Below, piece by piece: positions 19,024 through 27,541 of a stretch of DNA of 44,644 bases (position 1 is its first letter; each line of letters starts with the position of its first letter). Under the pieces are notes generated by a model. That model worked only from the letters and a program-made list of their open reading frames with translations. It was not told the origin of the DNA and did not search any database. This stretch comes from Desulfobacteraceae bacterium (GTDB lineage Bacteria; Desulfobacterota; Desulfobacteria; Desulfobacterales; ETH-SRB1), in contig JAUVHU010000009.1 in the NCBI GenBank assembly GCA_030593145.1, positions 1 through 44,644 of the forward strand. Direction: 5' to 3'. The position numbers were made by a program, and so were the translations under genes.

Positions 19024-19361
19024 AAACTCTTTTATATTCTTCGTGTATTTCGTGATCAGAAATTTACAAACTCATTTTTACTACGGAGCAGATAGGCAAT
19101 TAAATTTAAAAAGGGCTGACTGTTTGAACGCATTAGTGAGACTTAAGAAAAAACAGCCGATCATAAGACATCTTTGGTATTATTTATTAATTTCAACTGA
19201 CAAAAGCAGTTTTGTTATGTTTTTGTATGCTGTTTTTTCTTTAGGATCACTTGTTGCGTGAGTTTCAGACCTTTTTAAATTTAATTGTCTGTCTGCGGAG
19301 TAATAGAATTATAAAACCAACTTTTTTGAGTTTGTAAATTTCTGGTGATAAAATATAAGAG
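19024..19361. mobile_element. 338-bp MITE-like element with long terminal inverted repeats
   Basis: The left end (AACTCTTTTATATT, then GAAATTTACAAACTC) and right end (GAGTTTGTAAATTTC, then AATATAAGAGTT) are inverted copies. A second inner pair is AGGCAATTAAATTTAAAAAGG (shown here to 20 bases each: GGCAATTAAATTTAAAAAGG) and CCTTTTTAAATTTAATTGTC. The centre has only an unconvincing 72-codon reading frame. The right end touches the trpC stop codon. Confidence 0.75.
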
Positions 19362-20156
19362 TTACTTTTTCTCCATAAGATTCATAAGAAAAGCTCTTGG
19401 ATCTGATGACCGAACAAGACTTTCTCCGATTAGAAAGTTCCAGATACCGGCATTTTGTATTTGCTTTATATCTTTTCGTGTCTTGATTCCGCTTGCGGCC
19501 ACGGCAACCTGATTTTCTTCGAGGAGAGCTGCCATGCGAATTGTCGTATTAATATCGGTTTTAAATGTGCTTAGATCACGATTGTTAATGCCGATCAACC
19601 GAGCCCCTGCCAGGGTGGCAGCTTTTAAATCCTTTTCCGAATGTATTTCAACCAGGGCGTCTATCTTAAGTTCGTTGCAAAGACTTAAGTAATCCTTCAT
19701 TTGTTCCTGTGACAGAATGCGAGCAATAAGAAGAACCGCATCGGCTTCGACAACAGAAGCTTCGTAAATCTGGTATGATGAAATCAAAAAGTCTTTTCTA
19801 AGAACCGGAATTGTCACAGCCTCCCGCGCTCTTGTCAGGTCATCAATAGAGCCGCTGAAAAATGCTTGATCTGTAAGCACAGACAAGGCAGCAGCTCCTC
19901 CATCTTCATATTGCCTGGCATATGCAGCAGGGTTCAGGTCAGGACATATCTTTCCCTTAGATGGAGATGCCCGTTTTATCTCAGCGATAATATTTATTCC
20001 TGATGAGCGCGGACGTTCAAGTTTTTTAAAAAACATACGGCTTTTGCCGCGCATAGCCGCTTTTTTACGAAGATCACTTTCAGGAAAATGTTTCTTAGCC
20101 GCAGCAATCTCTTCTTTTTTATGTTCAACAATTTTTGTCAGAAAATCGGTTGTCAT
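19362..20156 (-). CDS. trpC: indole-3-glycerol-phosphate synthase
   Basis: Closes the indole ring in tryptophan synthesis. The 264-residue TIM barrel shows IIAEIKRASPSKG (about residues 56-68), LTDQAFFSGSIDDL, VLRKDFLISSYQIYEA, LVEIHSEKDL, LIGINNRDLSTF and VAASGIKTRKDI, all family motifs with the catalytic Lys and Glu in place. The start overlaps the trpD stop (TAATG), so they are co-translated. The gene ends exactly at the inverted repeat of a MITE-like element; trpF, trpB and trpA are not in the window. Confidence 0.97.
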   Translation of the reverse strand: MTTDFLTKIVEHKKEEIAAAKKHFPESDLRKKAAMRGKSRMFFKKLERPRSSGINIIAEIKRASPSKGKICPDLNPAAYARQYEDGGAAALSVLTDQAFFSGSIDDLTRAREAVTIPVLRKDFLISSYQIYEASVVEADAVLLIARILSQEQMKDYLSLCNELKIDALVEIHSEKDLKAATLAGARLIGINNRDLSTFKTDINTTIRMAALLEENQVAVAASGIKTRKDIKQIQNAGIWNFLIGESLVRSSDPRAFLMNLMEKK

Positions 20157-21172
20157 TATCCATTTTCCTGTGTAAATTTAGCAAGACGATCAAGCTTTTC
20201 GGCAGCGGCTCCTTTGTCAATCGAAGCTTTTGCAAGACTGATTCCTTCTTCAAAATCTTTTGCCTTTCCCGCGGCAACAAGGGCGGCTGAAGCATTTATT
20301 AACACTACATTACGTTTTGGACCCTTTTCTCCGTTAAATATTTTCCGGGCTATTTCAGCATTTTTTTCAGGATCACCTCCTGTAAGGTCTTCAGGATTTG
20401 CCTGATTTCCGAAAAATTGTTCCGGAGTAATATCATAGGTGCGAATAAGACCATCATTTAATTCTGAGATGCGTGTTTGAGCACATACAGATATTTCATC
20501 AAGTCCGTCATGACCGTGAACGACAAAAGCTCTCTTTGTGCCGAGAAGACGAAGGGCGTTTGCAAACATTTCCGTTAATTCAGGAGCATAAACCCCAAGA
20601 AGCTGGCAATTTGCTCCGGCAGGATTGGTAAGAGGCCCTAACATATTGAAAATAGAGCGTATCCCTACTTCTTTTCTTGCTTTGGCCGCGTGTCTCATTG
20701 CTCCGTGATAAAGCGGCGCAAAGAGAAACCCGATGCCGATTTCCTGAATAGCCTCTTCAACTATTTCCGGATTTATGTCTATTTTAACTCCCATGGTTTC
20801 AAGAAGATCCGCGCTGCCGCATTTGCTTGAAATGGAGCGATTCCCATGTTTGGCAACGGTTATACCACAGCCCGCAACCACAAAAGCCGTGGCTGTAGAA
20901 ATATTAAAGGTTTGAGAAGCATCTCCACCGGTTCCGCATGTATCCACAACTATTGGCGCCGAAACTTGAATGCGCACGGCTTTTCTTCGCATGACACGGG
21001 CCGCGCCGGCCAGCTCCTCAAACGTTTCACCCTTTGTGGCAAGCGCCGCCATAAACGCTCCGATCTGCGCATCTGTGATATTGCCGGAAAAAATCTCGGT
21101 GATCATTTGAGATATTTCCGTTTCGTTTAGATTTTCCCCCTGGATTATTTTGTTTAGATTTTCTCGAAACAT
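20156..21172 (-). CDS. trpD: anthranilate phosphoribosyltransferase
   Basis: Transfers phosphoribose from PRPP to anthranilate. The start at 21172 has a strong AGGAG eight bases upstream; an in-frame TTG at 21220 is rejected. The 338 residues contain VVDTCGTGGDASQTFNIST (PRPP loop, about residue 75), VAKHGNRSISSKCGSADLLE (about 105) and the Asp-Glu metal site HGHDGLDEIS (about 220). It is separated from trpG, its normal upstream partner, by 10.9 kb of DNA with mostly oppositely directed genes. Confidence 0.97.
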   Translation of the reverse strand: MFRENLNKIIQGENLNETEISQMITEIFSGNITDAQIGAFMAALATKGETFEELAGAARVMRRKAVRIQVSAPIVVDTCGTGGDASQTFNISTATAFVVAGCGITVAKHGNRSISSKCGSADLLETMGVKIDINPEIVEEAIQEIGIGFLFAPLYHGAMRHAAKARKEVGIRSIFNMLGPLTNPAGANCQLLGVYAPELTEMFANALRLLGTKRAFVVHGHDGLDEISVCAQTRISELNDGLIRTYDITPEQFFGNQANPEDLTGGDPEKNAEIARKIFNGEKGPKRNVVLINASAALVAAGKAKDFEEGISLAKASIDKGAAAEKLDRLAKFTQENG

Positions 21173-21223
21173 AGCGTTTATTCTCCTTTTTTCGTAATGG
21201 TTCGGCTTTAAACCAAACAAAAT

Positions 21224-21252
21224 ATTTTAACTTTACTTTAGCCCACTTGCAA
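21224..21252 (-). promoter_or_regulatory. candidate trpD promoter
   Basis: On the minus strand TTGCAA (21247-21252) and TAAAAT (21224-21229) are spaced by 17 bases, about 50 bases upstream of the trpD start. trpDC cannot plausibly be read from the trpE attenuator transcript, so a local promoter is expected. Single-site pattern match only. Confidence 0.4.
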
Positions 21253-21253
21253 T

Positions 21254-21268
21254 TGATAATTATTATCA
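21254..21268. promoter_or_regulatory. Fur-box-like palindrome upstream of trpD
   Basis: TGATAATTATTATCA is a perfect 7-1-7 palindrome identical to the 7-1-7 Fur recognition pattern, and it is framed by a wider inverted pair CTTGC and GCAAG (21246-21250 and 21270-21275). It lies one base upstream of the putative -35 of trpD and more than 400 bases from the next plus-strand gene. Confidence 0.45.
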
Positions 21269-21472
21269 TAGCAAGATATTTCTTGCAATATATGAATCAA
21301 TTCAGCAATTCTCATTATGCTTGCTCAAAAAAACAAAATCTTGTAAAATTGTTTAAAGTCGAGTATTTTTTTACAAGTAGTCAGATAGGAATTTTTCTAA
21401 AAAAAAGGCTTGGTGAATATCTGGTTGGTTACGACAGATTGCTGATAGCGCTTTAACGGATTGGCCCGAACC

Positions 21473-21501
21473 TTGACAAAACTTGTGATATTTTATATGA
21501 A
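21473..21501 (+). promoter_or_regulatory. candidate promoter of the island's first gene
   Basis: A consensus TTGACA (21473-21478) and TATGAA (21496-21501) are spaced by 17 bases. It would give a 5' leader of about 180 bases before 21687. The rest of 21270-21686 is AT-rich with no convincing gene. Confidence 0.35.
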
Positions 21502-21686
21502 TTTTTAATAAAATCATCCAATTGTCGGCTGACAAGTATGGCAAGATAATCATGAGGTAACAGCCATCAATCAATTTTTGCCGTTATATTCTTAAGTCTT
21601 ATTTGTCCGGTTGATATCTTACCTTATTATTTGTATTTATATCGAAAACCATTATTCAAAATTGGATAGTCGAAAAGGGGGAATTA

Positions 21687-22871
21687 ATGTCGAGAATAGC
21701 CTGTATTGTGTTCTTCGCATTACTGGTAGCTCCTTGTATATCTGATGCTGAAACCATTGATGTTCAAATTAAAGGCGTCGATGATGGTGCAAAAACCACA
21801 AAGCAGCGGGATTATAAGGAAGCCGTATTATTTGCTAAACGAGAAGCTATTGAACGAGCTGGGGTAAAGATTAAATCTATGACAACCGTAAAAGATCTGG
21901 TTGTAAATTCAGATTATATTGAATCAAAAGCAGAGGCTGTATTGTTGCCTGGATATAATATTTTGGACATGGGTTATTCTGTGGATGGAACATATCAGAT
22001 TGTTCTGGTTGGAAAAGTAAAAACCGTGTCAGAGGGCATTGATTCAAAGGAATTAAGATACGCAAAGAGTTTGGTGGAGAGAGGAGAGAAATCCAAGGCC
22101 AGGAGAATAATGACGGATATCTTAAACAACAGCAAAGATGATAATGTTGTGGCTGAAGCCATGTATTGTTCAGTATTATGGCAATTTGCATCAGATGAAA
22201 TCGACACGCTTCAGAAACTTAAAGCATATTATCCTAATTCCAAATATGTAAGTCGTTTGAAGGCTGTTTTGGAGGAGAGAGAGAAACAAGAGGAGCGCAG
22301 AAGACTTGAGGCTGAAAGAAAGAAAAAGCAAGAGGAGCGCAAAAGACTTGAGGCTGAAAGAAAGAAAAAGCAAGAGGAGCGCAGAAGACTTGAGGCTGAA
22401 AGAAAGAAAAAGCAAGAGGAGCGCAGAAGGTTTAAGGCTAAATATGAGCCTATAGTAGGAGGCTCAATTCGCACGGATGGACATTTTATTGCTGGTGATA
22501 AAAAGGTTGTGCTGGATACGAAAACGGGTTTCATGTGGGCAGAGAAAACTATAGGTCACAGCTTTAGTGTCGTAACGTGGCATGAAGCTAAAGCATCTTG
22601 TGAGAATTACCGCGGAGGCGGATATACGGATTGGCGGATGCCTACCCTACATGAACTGGCAACGCTTTATGACAAGAATAAGAGGCAACGACACTACGCA
22701 CATGTTATCCATGTTACTCGACTAATTGACATGGGTGATAATATAATCTGGTCCTCGAAAGTAGCGGGTGGTCAGGGTCATTACTTTAATTTCATTAAAA
22801 AGCGTTCGGACTATATGCACTTAACAGGTTCCGGCTGTGGCGTTGCATTGCCGGTGCGTGGTGGCAAATGA
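21687..22871 (+). CDS. secreted DUF1566 (Lcl C-terminal-like) protein with coiled-coil repeats
   Basis: A 394-residue exported protein. A signal peptide (IACIVFFALLVAPCISDA) is followed by a domain of about residues 22-120 (ETIDVQIKGVDDGAKT... through VLVGKVKTV) that resembles periplasmic proteins with a conserved AKREAIERAG helix; then a helical part, a charged tandem repeat (about 200-250, unit QEERRRLEAERKKK), and a C-terminal DUF1566-like domain with LDTKTGFMWAEK, YTDWRMPTLHEL and a closing CGVALPVRGG. Such domains are common in surface proteins of deltaproteobacteria, function unknown. GGGGG before the ATG is a good ribosome binding site. First plus-strand gene of the island in trp. Confidence 0.8.
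   Translation: MSRIACIVFFALLVAPCISDAETIDVQIKGVDDGAKTTKQRDYKEAVLFAKREAIERAGVKIKSMTTVKDLVVNSDYIESKAEAVLLPGYNILDMGYSVDGTYQIVLVGKVKTVSEGIDSKELRYAKSLVERGEKSKARRIMTDILNNSKDDNVVAEAMYCSVLWQFASDEIDTLQKLKAYYPNSKYVSRLKAVLEEREKQEERRRLEAERKKKQEERKRLEAERKKKQEERRRLEAERKKKQEERRRFKAKYEPIVGGSIRTDGHFIAGDKKVVLDTKTGFMWAEKTIGHSFSVVTWHEAKASCENYRGGGYTDWRMPTLHELATLYDKNKRQRHYAHVIHVTRLIDMGDNIIWSSKVAGGQGHYFNFIKKRSDYMHLTGSGCGVALPVRGGK
22287..22440 (+). repeat. 42-bp tandem repeat, three full copies plus a partial one
   Basis: The unit encodes QEERRRLEAERKKK (copy 2 has K for one R). Copies start at 22287, 22329, 22371 and 22413, the last breaking off after about 27 bases. They are almost identical in DNA, which suggests recent expansion and likely length variation between strains. 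Confidence 0.95.
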
Positions 22872-23103
22872 TTATTTGGTTATTGATAGGGGGTACAGGG
22901 GGATTTATCCCCTAGTCGCGATAAGATCTGAAATTTGATTTCGTGTGAATAAATCCGATGGCACAGTCCGAACATCTTCCGATTTACCATTGACAAAAAT
23001 ATCGGAAAAATCGATCAATCGTATGCTGATTTTTGAAAGTGTTAAGGCCATAAAATAAGTCTTCAAAAACCCTTCCGCTAATCTTAAGATGAGGAAAAAA
23101 TTC
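22872..23103. other. intergenic region, no recognised gene
   Basis: Holds a small hairpin AGGGGGATTTATCCCCTA just after the DUF1566 gene and otherwise no convincing gene. A 100-codon reading frame on the minus strand (22905-23207) overlaps the next feature and has no ribosome binding site or recognisable motif. Confidence 0.4.
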
Positions 23104-23253
23104 ATGGGGGACAGAAGAATATTTTGCAATCTCATCATCTTGATGTTGTTTTCTTTATTGTGCTCGATTTCGGAGGCAGAATCCGGAGCCTGGAAAAGAC
23201 TTGACAATGGGCTATATCTTGGAACATTTCTTGATGTCCCTTGTTTATTGTAA
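23104..23253 (+). pseudogene. 49-codon exported ORF, probably a truncated gene start
   Basis: A good ribosome binding site (GAGGAAAA) precedes an ATG whose product has a basic N-terminus, a hydrophobic signal (IFCNLIILMLFSLLCSISEA) and then AESGAWKRLDNGLYLGTF before a stop. The WKRLDNGLYLG part resembles the beginning of the mature region of phosphodiester-glycosidase (DUF2233) proteins, but no domain follows. A shifted frame continues for about 20 residues past the stop. Most likely the 5' remnant of a larger secreted protein gene; a genuine small exported peptide cannot be excluded. Confidence 0.45.
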
Positions 23254-23388
23254 AAGCGCCCGAAAATCTCTATTTATCTGTAGTTTCGACATGAGCGCGA
23301 AAAGTTAATGAACCCTGCATATTCAAAGGGTTTGATAGCACAAATTACAATAAAGTGGGGTCACTAAACAACGGGAGGGATATCTGCC

Positions 23389-24474
23389 ATGAAACGATTT
23401 GCATCATTTGTTTTTCTATTAGTGATTGGTGGAATTGCGATCTTGTTGGCTGACTTATCACGTGGTGTTTGGGCTCAACAGGTATCGCCAACCATTTCAT
23501 CCCGACACTCAGACCAAGTTCGTTCTGTAGCCTTTTCTCCTAATGGTCGTCAAATACTATCGGGGAGTTGGGATAAAACTATTAAACTTTGGGATGTACG
23601 TTCTGGTAGGCTTCTCCGTACATTGCAAGGGCATAAAGATGGAGTTGAGTCTGTCGTTTTTTTGCCGGATGGCCAAAAAGCCGTTTCTGGAAGTAAAGAT
23701 GCAACTTTAAAAGTGTGGAATCTTATGAATGGCAAGGTCATAAAAACACTTACCGGACATAATTGTTGTGTTAATTCTGTTGCTGTTTCTCCAGATGGCA
23801 CACTCATTGTTAGCGGAGGAGGCTCTTCATTTGGAGATAAAACTCCCAAGTACTCAGACAAAATTCTCCGGGTATGGGATTCGTCCAGTGGCAGTCTTTT
23901 ACATTCGCTCAAGGGGCATACATCAAGCATTATGTGTGTAGCATTTTCTCCAAATGGCGAGTACATAGCTTCTGGTGGTGGCGATTGGGACAACACTGTC
24001 AAATTATGGAAAGCCTCCACAGGAGAATATATTCGTACATTCACGGGAGCTAAAAATAGGATTGAAGGTTTGACTTTTTCTCCAAGTGGTAAAAATATTA
24101 TCGCTGGTGCATTTACCGAAGATGATTTCAAAGTTTGGGATGTGAAAAGCGGCTCGCTTGTTACCTCTATTAGAGAAGGTTTCGCTCCAAGTTGTGTTGC
24201 ATCTTTCTCAAGTGATGGGAAATATATTGTACTTGGCCAGCTTAACAGTCTCTTTGCCATTTATAATGCCAGCAATTATAAGTTTGTTCAAGTTTATGGT
24301 AGTAGTAAAACATCTAACGGAAGGAATTCCGGTATCAAACAAGATCCTAATAGTTGGGCTCTTTCCGCTCAATTTTCACCGGATAGTACTCTTATTGTAT
24401 CTGGACATATGGATGGAAAGGTTAAACTATGGAATGTTCCAAGTGGCAAGTTTTTAGGTGTGTTTCCGCGTTAG
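23389..24474 (+). CDS. secreted seven-repeat WD40 protein
   Basis: A 361-residue exported beta-propeller. The N-terminal signal peptide ends near residue 30 (LSRGVWAQQ). Seven WD40 repeats follow, each with the pattern VxSVAFSPxG...SGSxDxTIKLWD: starts at HSDQV, HKDGV, HNCCV, HTSSI, AKNRI, EGFAP and WALSA, ending LWNVPSGKF. The last repeats (5 and 6) are degenerate. This makes one complete propeller with no other domain, so it is probably a periplasmic or surface scaffold for protein binding. A ribosome binding site (GGGAGGG) lies upstream. The next gene starts nine bases later and also encodes a WD40 propeller, so the two are a unit. Confidence 0.88.
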   Translation: MKRFASFVFLLVIGGIAILLADLSRGVWAQQVSPTISSRHSDQVRSVAFSPNGRQILSGSWDKTIKLWDVRSGRLLRTLQGHKDGVESVVFLPDGQKAVSGSKDATLKVWNLMNGKVIKTLTGHNCCVNSVAVSPDGTLIVSGGGSSFGDKTPKYSDKILRVWDSSSGSLLHSLKGHTSSIMCVAFSPNGEYIASGGGDWDNTVKLWKASTGEYIRTFTGAKNRIEGLTFSPSGKNIIAGAFTEDDFKVWDVKSGSLVTSIREGFAPSCVASFSSDGKYIVLGQLNSLFAIYNASNYKFVQVYGSSKTSNGRNSGIKQDPNSWALSAQFSPDSTLIVSGHMDGKVKLWNVPSGKFLGVFPR

Positions 24475-24482
24475 GTAACGCT

Positions 24483-26855
24483 ATGGTAAAAAATTATCTA
24501 TCGCTTGCGTTTTCTGTGTTAGTCGGTTTATTTGTTGCTATGCCATTGAACGCCTATAATCCAGTATCCATATTTCCTGATGGTAAAAATATTTTGGCTG
24601 TGGCTGAAGGTGGTGTCTTAAACCAATGGGATGTTACATCCTGCAGGTTAGTGCGTCGCTATAATATTGCTACCATCTCAGGAGATGTAAAAGATATAGC
24701 AATATCCCCAAGCGGTGCTCATTTCATATCAGTTAACAATCAAACAGTTTCCGATAAGTCGCCCTTGGGTTGGTCTCTTGTTCATTCGTTTAAATTATGG
24801 GATATGCATACCGGCGAACCACTGCGAACGTTTATAAACCATCCCTCTTATGTAAATTCGGTCGAATTCTCTCCCGATGGACGGAACATTCTTTCAACTA
24901 GCGAACAGATGCACTTATGGGATGCGGAAAGCGGTAAGTTGTTAAGAGTATTCGGAGGAAACATTCGCCCATATGATGCGGTATTTTCGCCAGATGGCTG
25001 GCACATCCTTTCAGGAAACAATGACAACACCGTTAGAGTTTGGGACTCAAAAACAGGAAAACTTCAGAGAACACTCAAGGGGCATACCGATAATGTCAAT
25101 GCCGTTGCATTTTCTCCGGCAGGCAATAATTTTGTTTCCGGAAGTTCTGATAAAACGTTAATTCTTTGGGAAACGACCACTGGCAGACCTATATCTATCA
25201 TGCGAGGTCACTCAGAAGCAGTTAATTCGGTCACGTTCTCACCGGACGGTACTCTTGTATTATCAGGAAGTTGGGATGGAACTGCAAAGGTTTGGGACGT
25301 CAAATCAGGAAAATCCATTAGGACGTTTAAAGGTCTATCAGGTGTCATATCCGCAGCCTTTCTTTCAAGTGGAAAACATGTCGTACTGAATGCCGGAGAT
25401 AGCTCTATAGGCGGTAGTGATTTAAAAATCTTTAATATTGCCAGTGGGGAGTCTTTAACACTTATGGCCAAGCAAGATGAATGGACATGTTACACAGCAG
25501 ACGGATACTTTGATGCTTCTAGACATGGGGGTGAATTGGTTAGTTTAGTTCGAGGAATGGACCTTTTTGCTATTGATCAGTTTGCTATTCATTACAATCG
25601 ACCAGACATCATCCTTTCAAGAATTGAGATAGGGTCTCCTGAACTTATCAAACACTTCAATAGCCGATATCGAAAACGTTTACTTAAGACACATTTTTCA
25701 GAAGATATGTTTATTAGTAATTTACGTGCCCCCCAAATTTCTGACCTTAAAACAGAGAAAAATGGAAAAATGCTTTATCTTGACTTCAGACTTTTTGACA
25801 CAAAATATCGTTTGAAGACGTTTAATATTTACATCAATGATGTTCCATTATTTGGGGCCTATGGGAAAGAAATTAATGGAAAAAATATTAGAAAAAGGGA
25901 AATAGTCGAACTTGTCACTGGTACTAATAAAATAGAAATTTCTCTTATCAATGAAGTGGGTGCAGAGTCTCATCGTGCTATTACCTATGCCGAATATGAT
26001 CAAGAAGTGATCGGTGATTTGTATTATATCGGCTTTGGCGTTTCTAATTACAAGGACAAAAAACTAAATCTTAAGTTCGCTCATAAAGATATACAAGATT
26101 TAGCTAGCTTATTTTTAAAAATGAAGGGAAAGTTTAGGAGAATACATACAAATATATTTACAGATGATAAAGTTACAATAGAAAATATAAAAAAAGCTAA
26201 AGCGTTATTAAAGAATGCAAAAGTTGATGATACGTTAGTACTTTTTGTGGCTGGGCATGGAGTCCATGAAAATGATAGTGAAGCAAGTTATTATTTTCTT
26301 GTACACGATGTTGATCTAAATAACTTGTCAGGAACAGCGGCAAACTTTGATTTGATTGAAAATATTATGCATGGAATTGCTCCAAGAAATAAGCTGTTTC
26401 TAATGGACACGTGTGAATCTGGAGAAATAGATAATGAAACACAAAATCAATATTATGCGATGGCAAAAAGTCGAAATCTAATACCTAGAACAAACCGTGG
26501 AATTGAAATAATGAGAAAGAATGCAAGCAAGTTCAACAGGGTATATTTATACCAAAAAGATCGATATATATATAATGACCTACTACGCCGGTCTGGAGCA
26601 ATTGTTTTCTCTTCCTCCAGAGGAAGTGAATTTTCTTATGAAAGCGAGAAAATAAAAAATGGCTTTTTTACGGAAGAAATTATAAAGGCATTAACTTCAA
26701 ACAAGGCGGACAAAAATAGGGACGGAATTGTTTCTACAGATGAACTGAGAGATTATGTCTCTAAAGAGGTATCTAAACACACAGATGATATGCAGCACCC
26801 CACGGTAGATAGAGATAACATATTCCAGAAGTTTGGTTTCCCAATTGTTCAGTAA
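24483..26855 (+). CDS. secreted WD40-caspase (peptidase C14-like, orthocaspase type)
   Basis: A 790-residue protein. Start taken at 24483, where the product begins with a signal peptide (MVKNYLSLAFSVLVGLFVAM, cleavage near NA-YN) nine bases after the previous stop; a start inside the previous gene at 24429 would hide the signal. Seven WD40 repeats fill about residues 25-320. A linker with CYTADGYFDASRHGGELV (about 335-352), typical of WD40-caspase fusions, follows, then an Ig-like strand region, then a caspase fold from about 510 (LYYIGFGVSNYKD). Both catalytic residues are present: His592 in AGHGVH and Cys644 in MDTCESGE. Near the C-terminus DKNRDGIVSTDEL (about 743-755) fits an EF-hand loop, suggesting calcium dependence. 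Family knowledge predicts a cysteine protease cutting after basic residues; target unknown. Confidence 0.9.
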   Translation: MVKNYLSLAFSVLVGLFVAMPLNAYNPVSIFPDGKNILAVAEGGVLNQWDVTSCRLVRRYNIATISGDVKDIAISPSGAHFISVNNQTVSDKSPLGWSLVHSFKLWDMHTGEPLRTFINHPSYVNSVEFSPDGRNILSTSEQMHLWDAESGKLLRVFGGNIRPYDAVFSPDGWHILSGNNDNTVRVWDSKTGKLQRTLKGHTDNVNAVAFSPAGNNFVSGSSDKTLILWETTTGRPISIMRGHSEAVNSVTFSPDGTLVLSGSWDGTAKVWDVKSGKSIRTFKGLSGVISAAFLSSGKHVVLNAGDSSIGGSDLKIFNIASGESLTLMAKQDEWTCYTADGYFDASRHGGELVSLVRGMDLFAIDQFAIHYNRPDIILSRIEIGSPELIKHFNSRYRKRLLKTHFSEDMFISNLRAPQISDLKTEKNGKMLYLDFRLFDTKYRLKTFNIYINDVPLFGAYGKEINGKNIRKREIVELVTGTNKIEISLINEVGAESHRAITYAEYDQEVIGDLYYIGFGVSNYKDKKLNLKFAHKDIQDLASLFLKMKGKFRRIHTNIFTDDKVTIENIKKAKALLKNAKVDDTLVLFVAGHGVHENDSEASYYFLVHDVDLNNLSGTAANFDLIENIMHGIAPRNKLFLMDTCESGEIDNETQNQYYAMAKSRNLIPRTNRGIEIMRKNASKFNRVYLYQKDRYIYNDLLRRSGAIVFSSSRGSEFSYESEKIKNGFFTEEIIKALTSNKADKNRDGIVSTDELRDYVSKEVSKHTDDMQHPTVDRDNIFQKFGFPIVQ

Positions 26856-26973
26856 ATATATTAAGGTTTCCTTGCGAGAGGAGGTGACAAAGCAAGATCT
26901 TTAATGCCTTGTGACCGTGGTTCACATGAAACGGCTTTTGACTGGTTAGGCACTTTGGTTTCAAGTCTATTTT

Positions 26974-27165
26974 ATGCCAGGAGGATGTCTATTGTGCTAC
27001 TGGGCGGTGAGAGAACCGGGTGTAATAATGACATCTCTTTCCCGTTTACGGAATATATCAGCACAGGCCACCTGTCTGCGTGCATCGCACAGGCAGGTCA
27101 GCAAATCAGCAATTCGAGGCGAGAAGACAGCAAAGACTAAGAAATATTCGCTAACTGGTAAATAA
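26974..27165 (+). pseudogene. remnant of REP-associated (Y1/IS200-like) transposase, C-terminal end
   Basis: Reads GGCLLCYWAVREPGVIMTSL, SRLRNIS and, after an interruption, VSKSAIRGEKTAKTKKYSL. This matches the C-terminal HTH tail of REP-associated tyrosine transposases (LLCYWAVRELG ... SAVSKSVKRGEK). The break in the middle is a 29-base palindrome. The catalytic part is missing. Confidence 0.7.
27070..27098. repeat. REP-like 29-bp palindrome inserted in the transposase remnant
   Basis: ACCTGTCTGCGTGC, ATC, GCACAGGCAGGT forms a hairpin with two mismatches. It splits the conserved transposase tail in frame (between RNIS and VSKSA), so it arrived after the gene. REP palindromes are the known targets of this transposase family. 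Confidence 0.65.
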
Positions 27166-27232
27166 TTTGACAAGTTAAGTATGTCCCTTAAGCCCGCCCC
27201 ATCTACAACTTTTTATAGAAAGGAGGATAGCT

Positions 27233-27520
27233 ATGAAAGACGGAGGATTAGGATTAATAGTAATAGGGGTTATATTTCTAATCTTGATTTATATCCTTAT
27301 TAAGGGGCTAAAGTTCCTCAAAAATCTTTTTAGCGGGCCAGTGACTGACCAGGAAGCACTTCAAGCGCACATAAATGTGAAAGCGAGTGGGCAACCAGAT
27401 GGACCAGGCGCAGGCCTCAAGCAAAAAAGTAGCTTTGCAAAATTAATTTGGTTTCTCATAGCTTGTGGATTGGCTTATTTGCTCATTTCCGGAGGGATAC
27501 TAGAAAATATCTTAAAATAA
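27233..27520 (+). CDS. small two-helix membrane protein
   Basis: Product of 95 residues with two hydrophobic helices, about residues 5-26 (LGLIVIGVIFLILIYILI) and 71-90 (LIWFLIACGLAYLLISGG), joined by a polar Gly/Pro-rich loop. A very strong ribosome binding site (AAAGGAGG) lies eight bases before the ATG. I do not recognise the family. It sits about 380 bases after the WD40-caspase gene with a transposase remnant between, so co-expression is uncertain. A holin-like or anchor function would be pure speculation. Confidence 0.7.
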   Translation: MKDGGLGLIVIGVIFLILIYILIKGLKFLKNLFSGPVTDQEALQAHINVKASGQPDGPGAGLKQKSSFAKLIWFLIACGLAYLLISGGILENILK

Positions 27521-27541
27521 CAACAGGTTGAGGAGGTAACA

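Noticed and set aside
19043-19261. 72-codon reading frame on the plus strand
   Set aside because: It lies wholly inside the MITE-like element, lacks a ribosome binding site and has no recognisable motif.
22905-23207. 100-codon reading frame on the minus strand
   Set aside because: No ribosome binding site or known motif, and it overlaps the better supported exported ORF on the plus strand.
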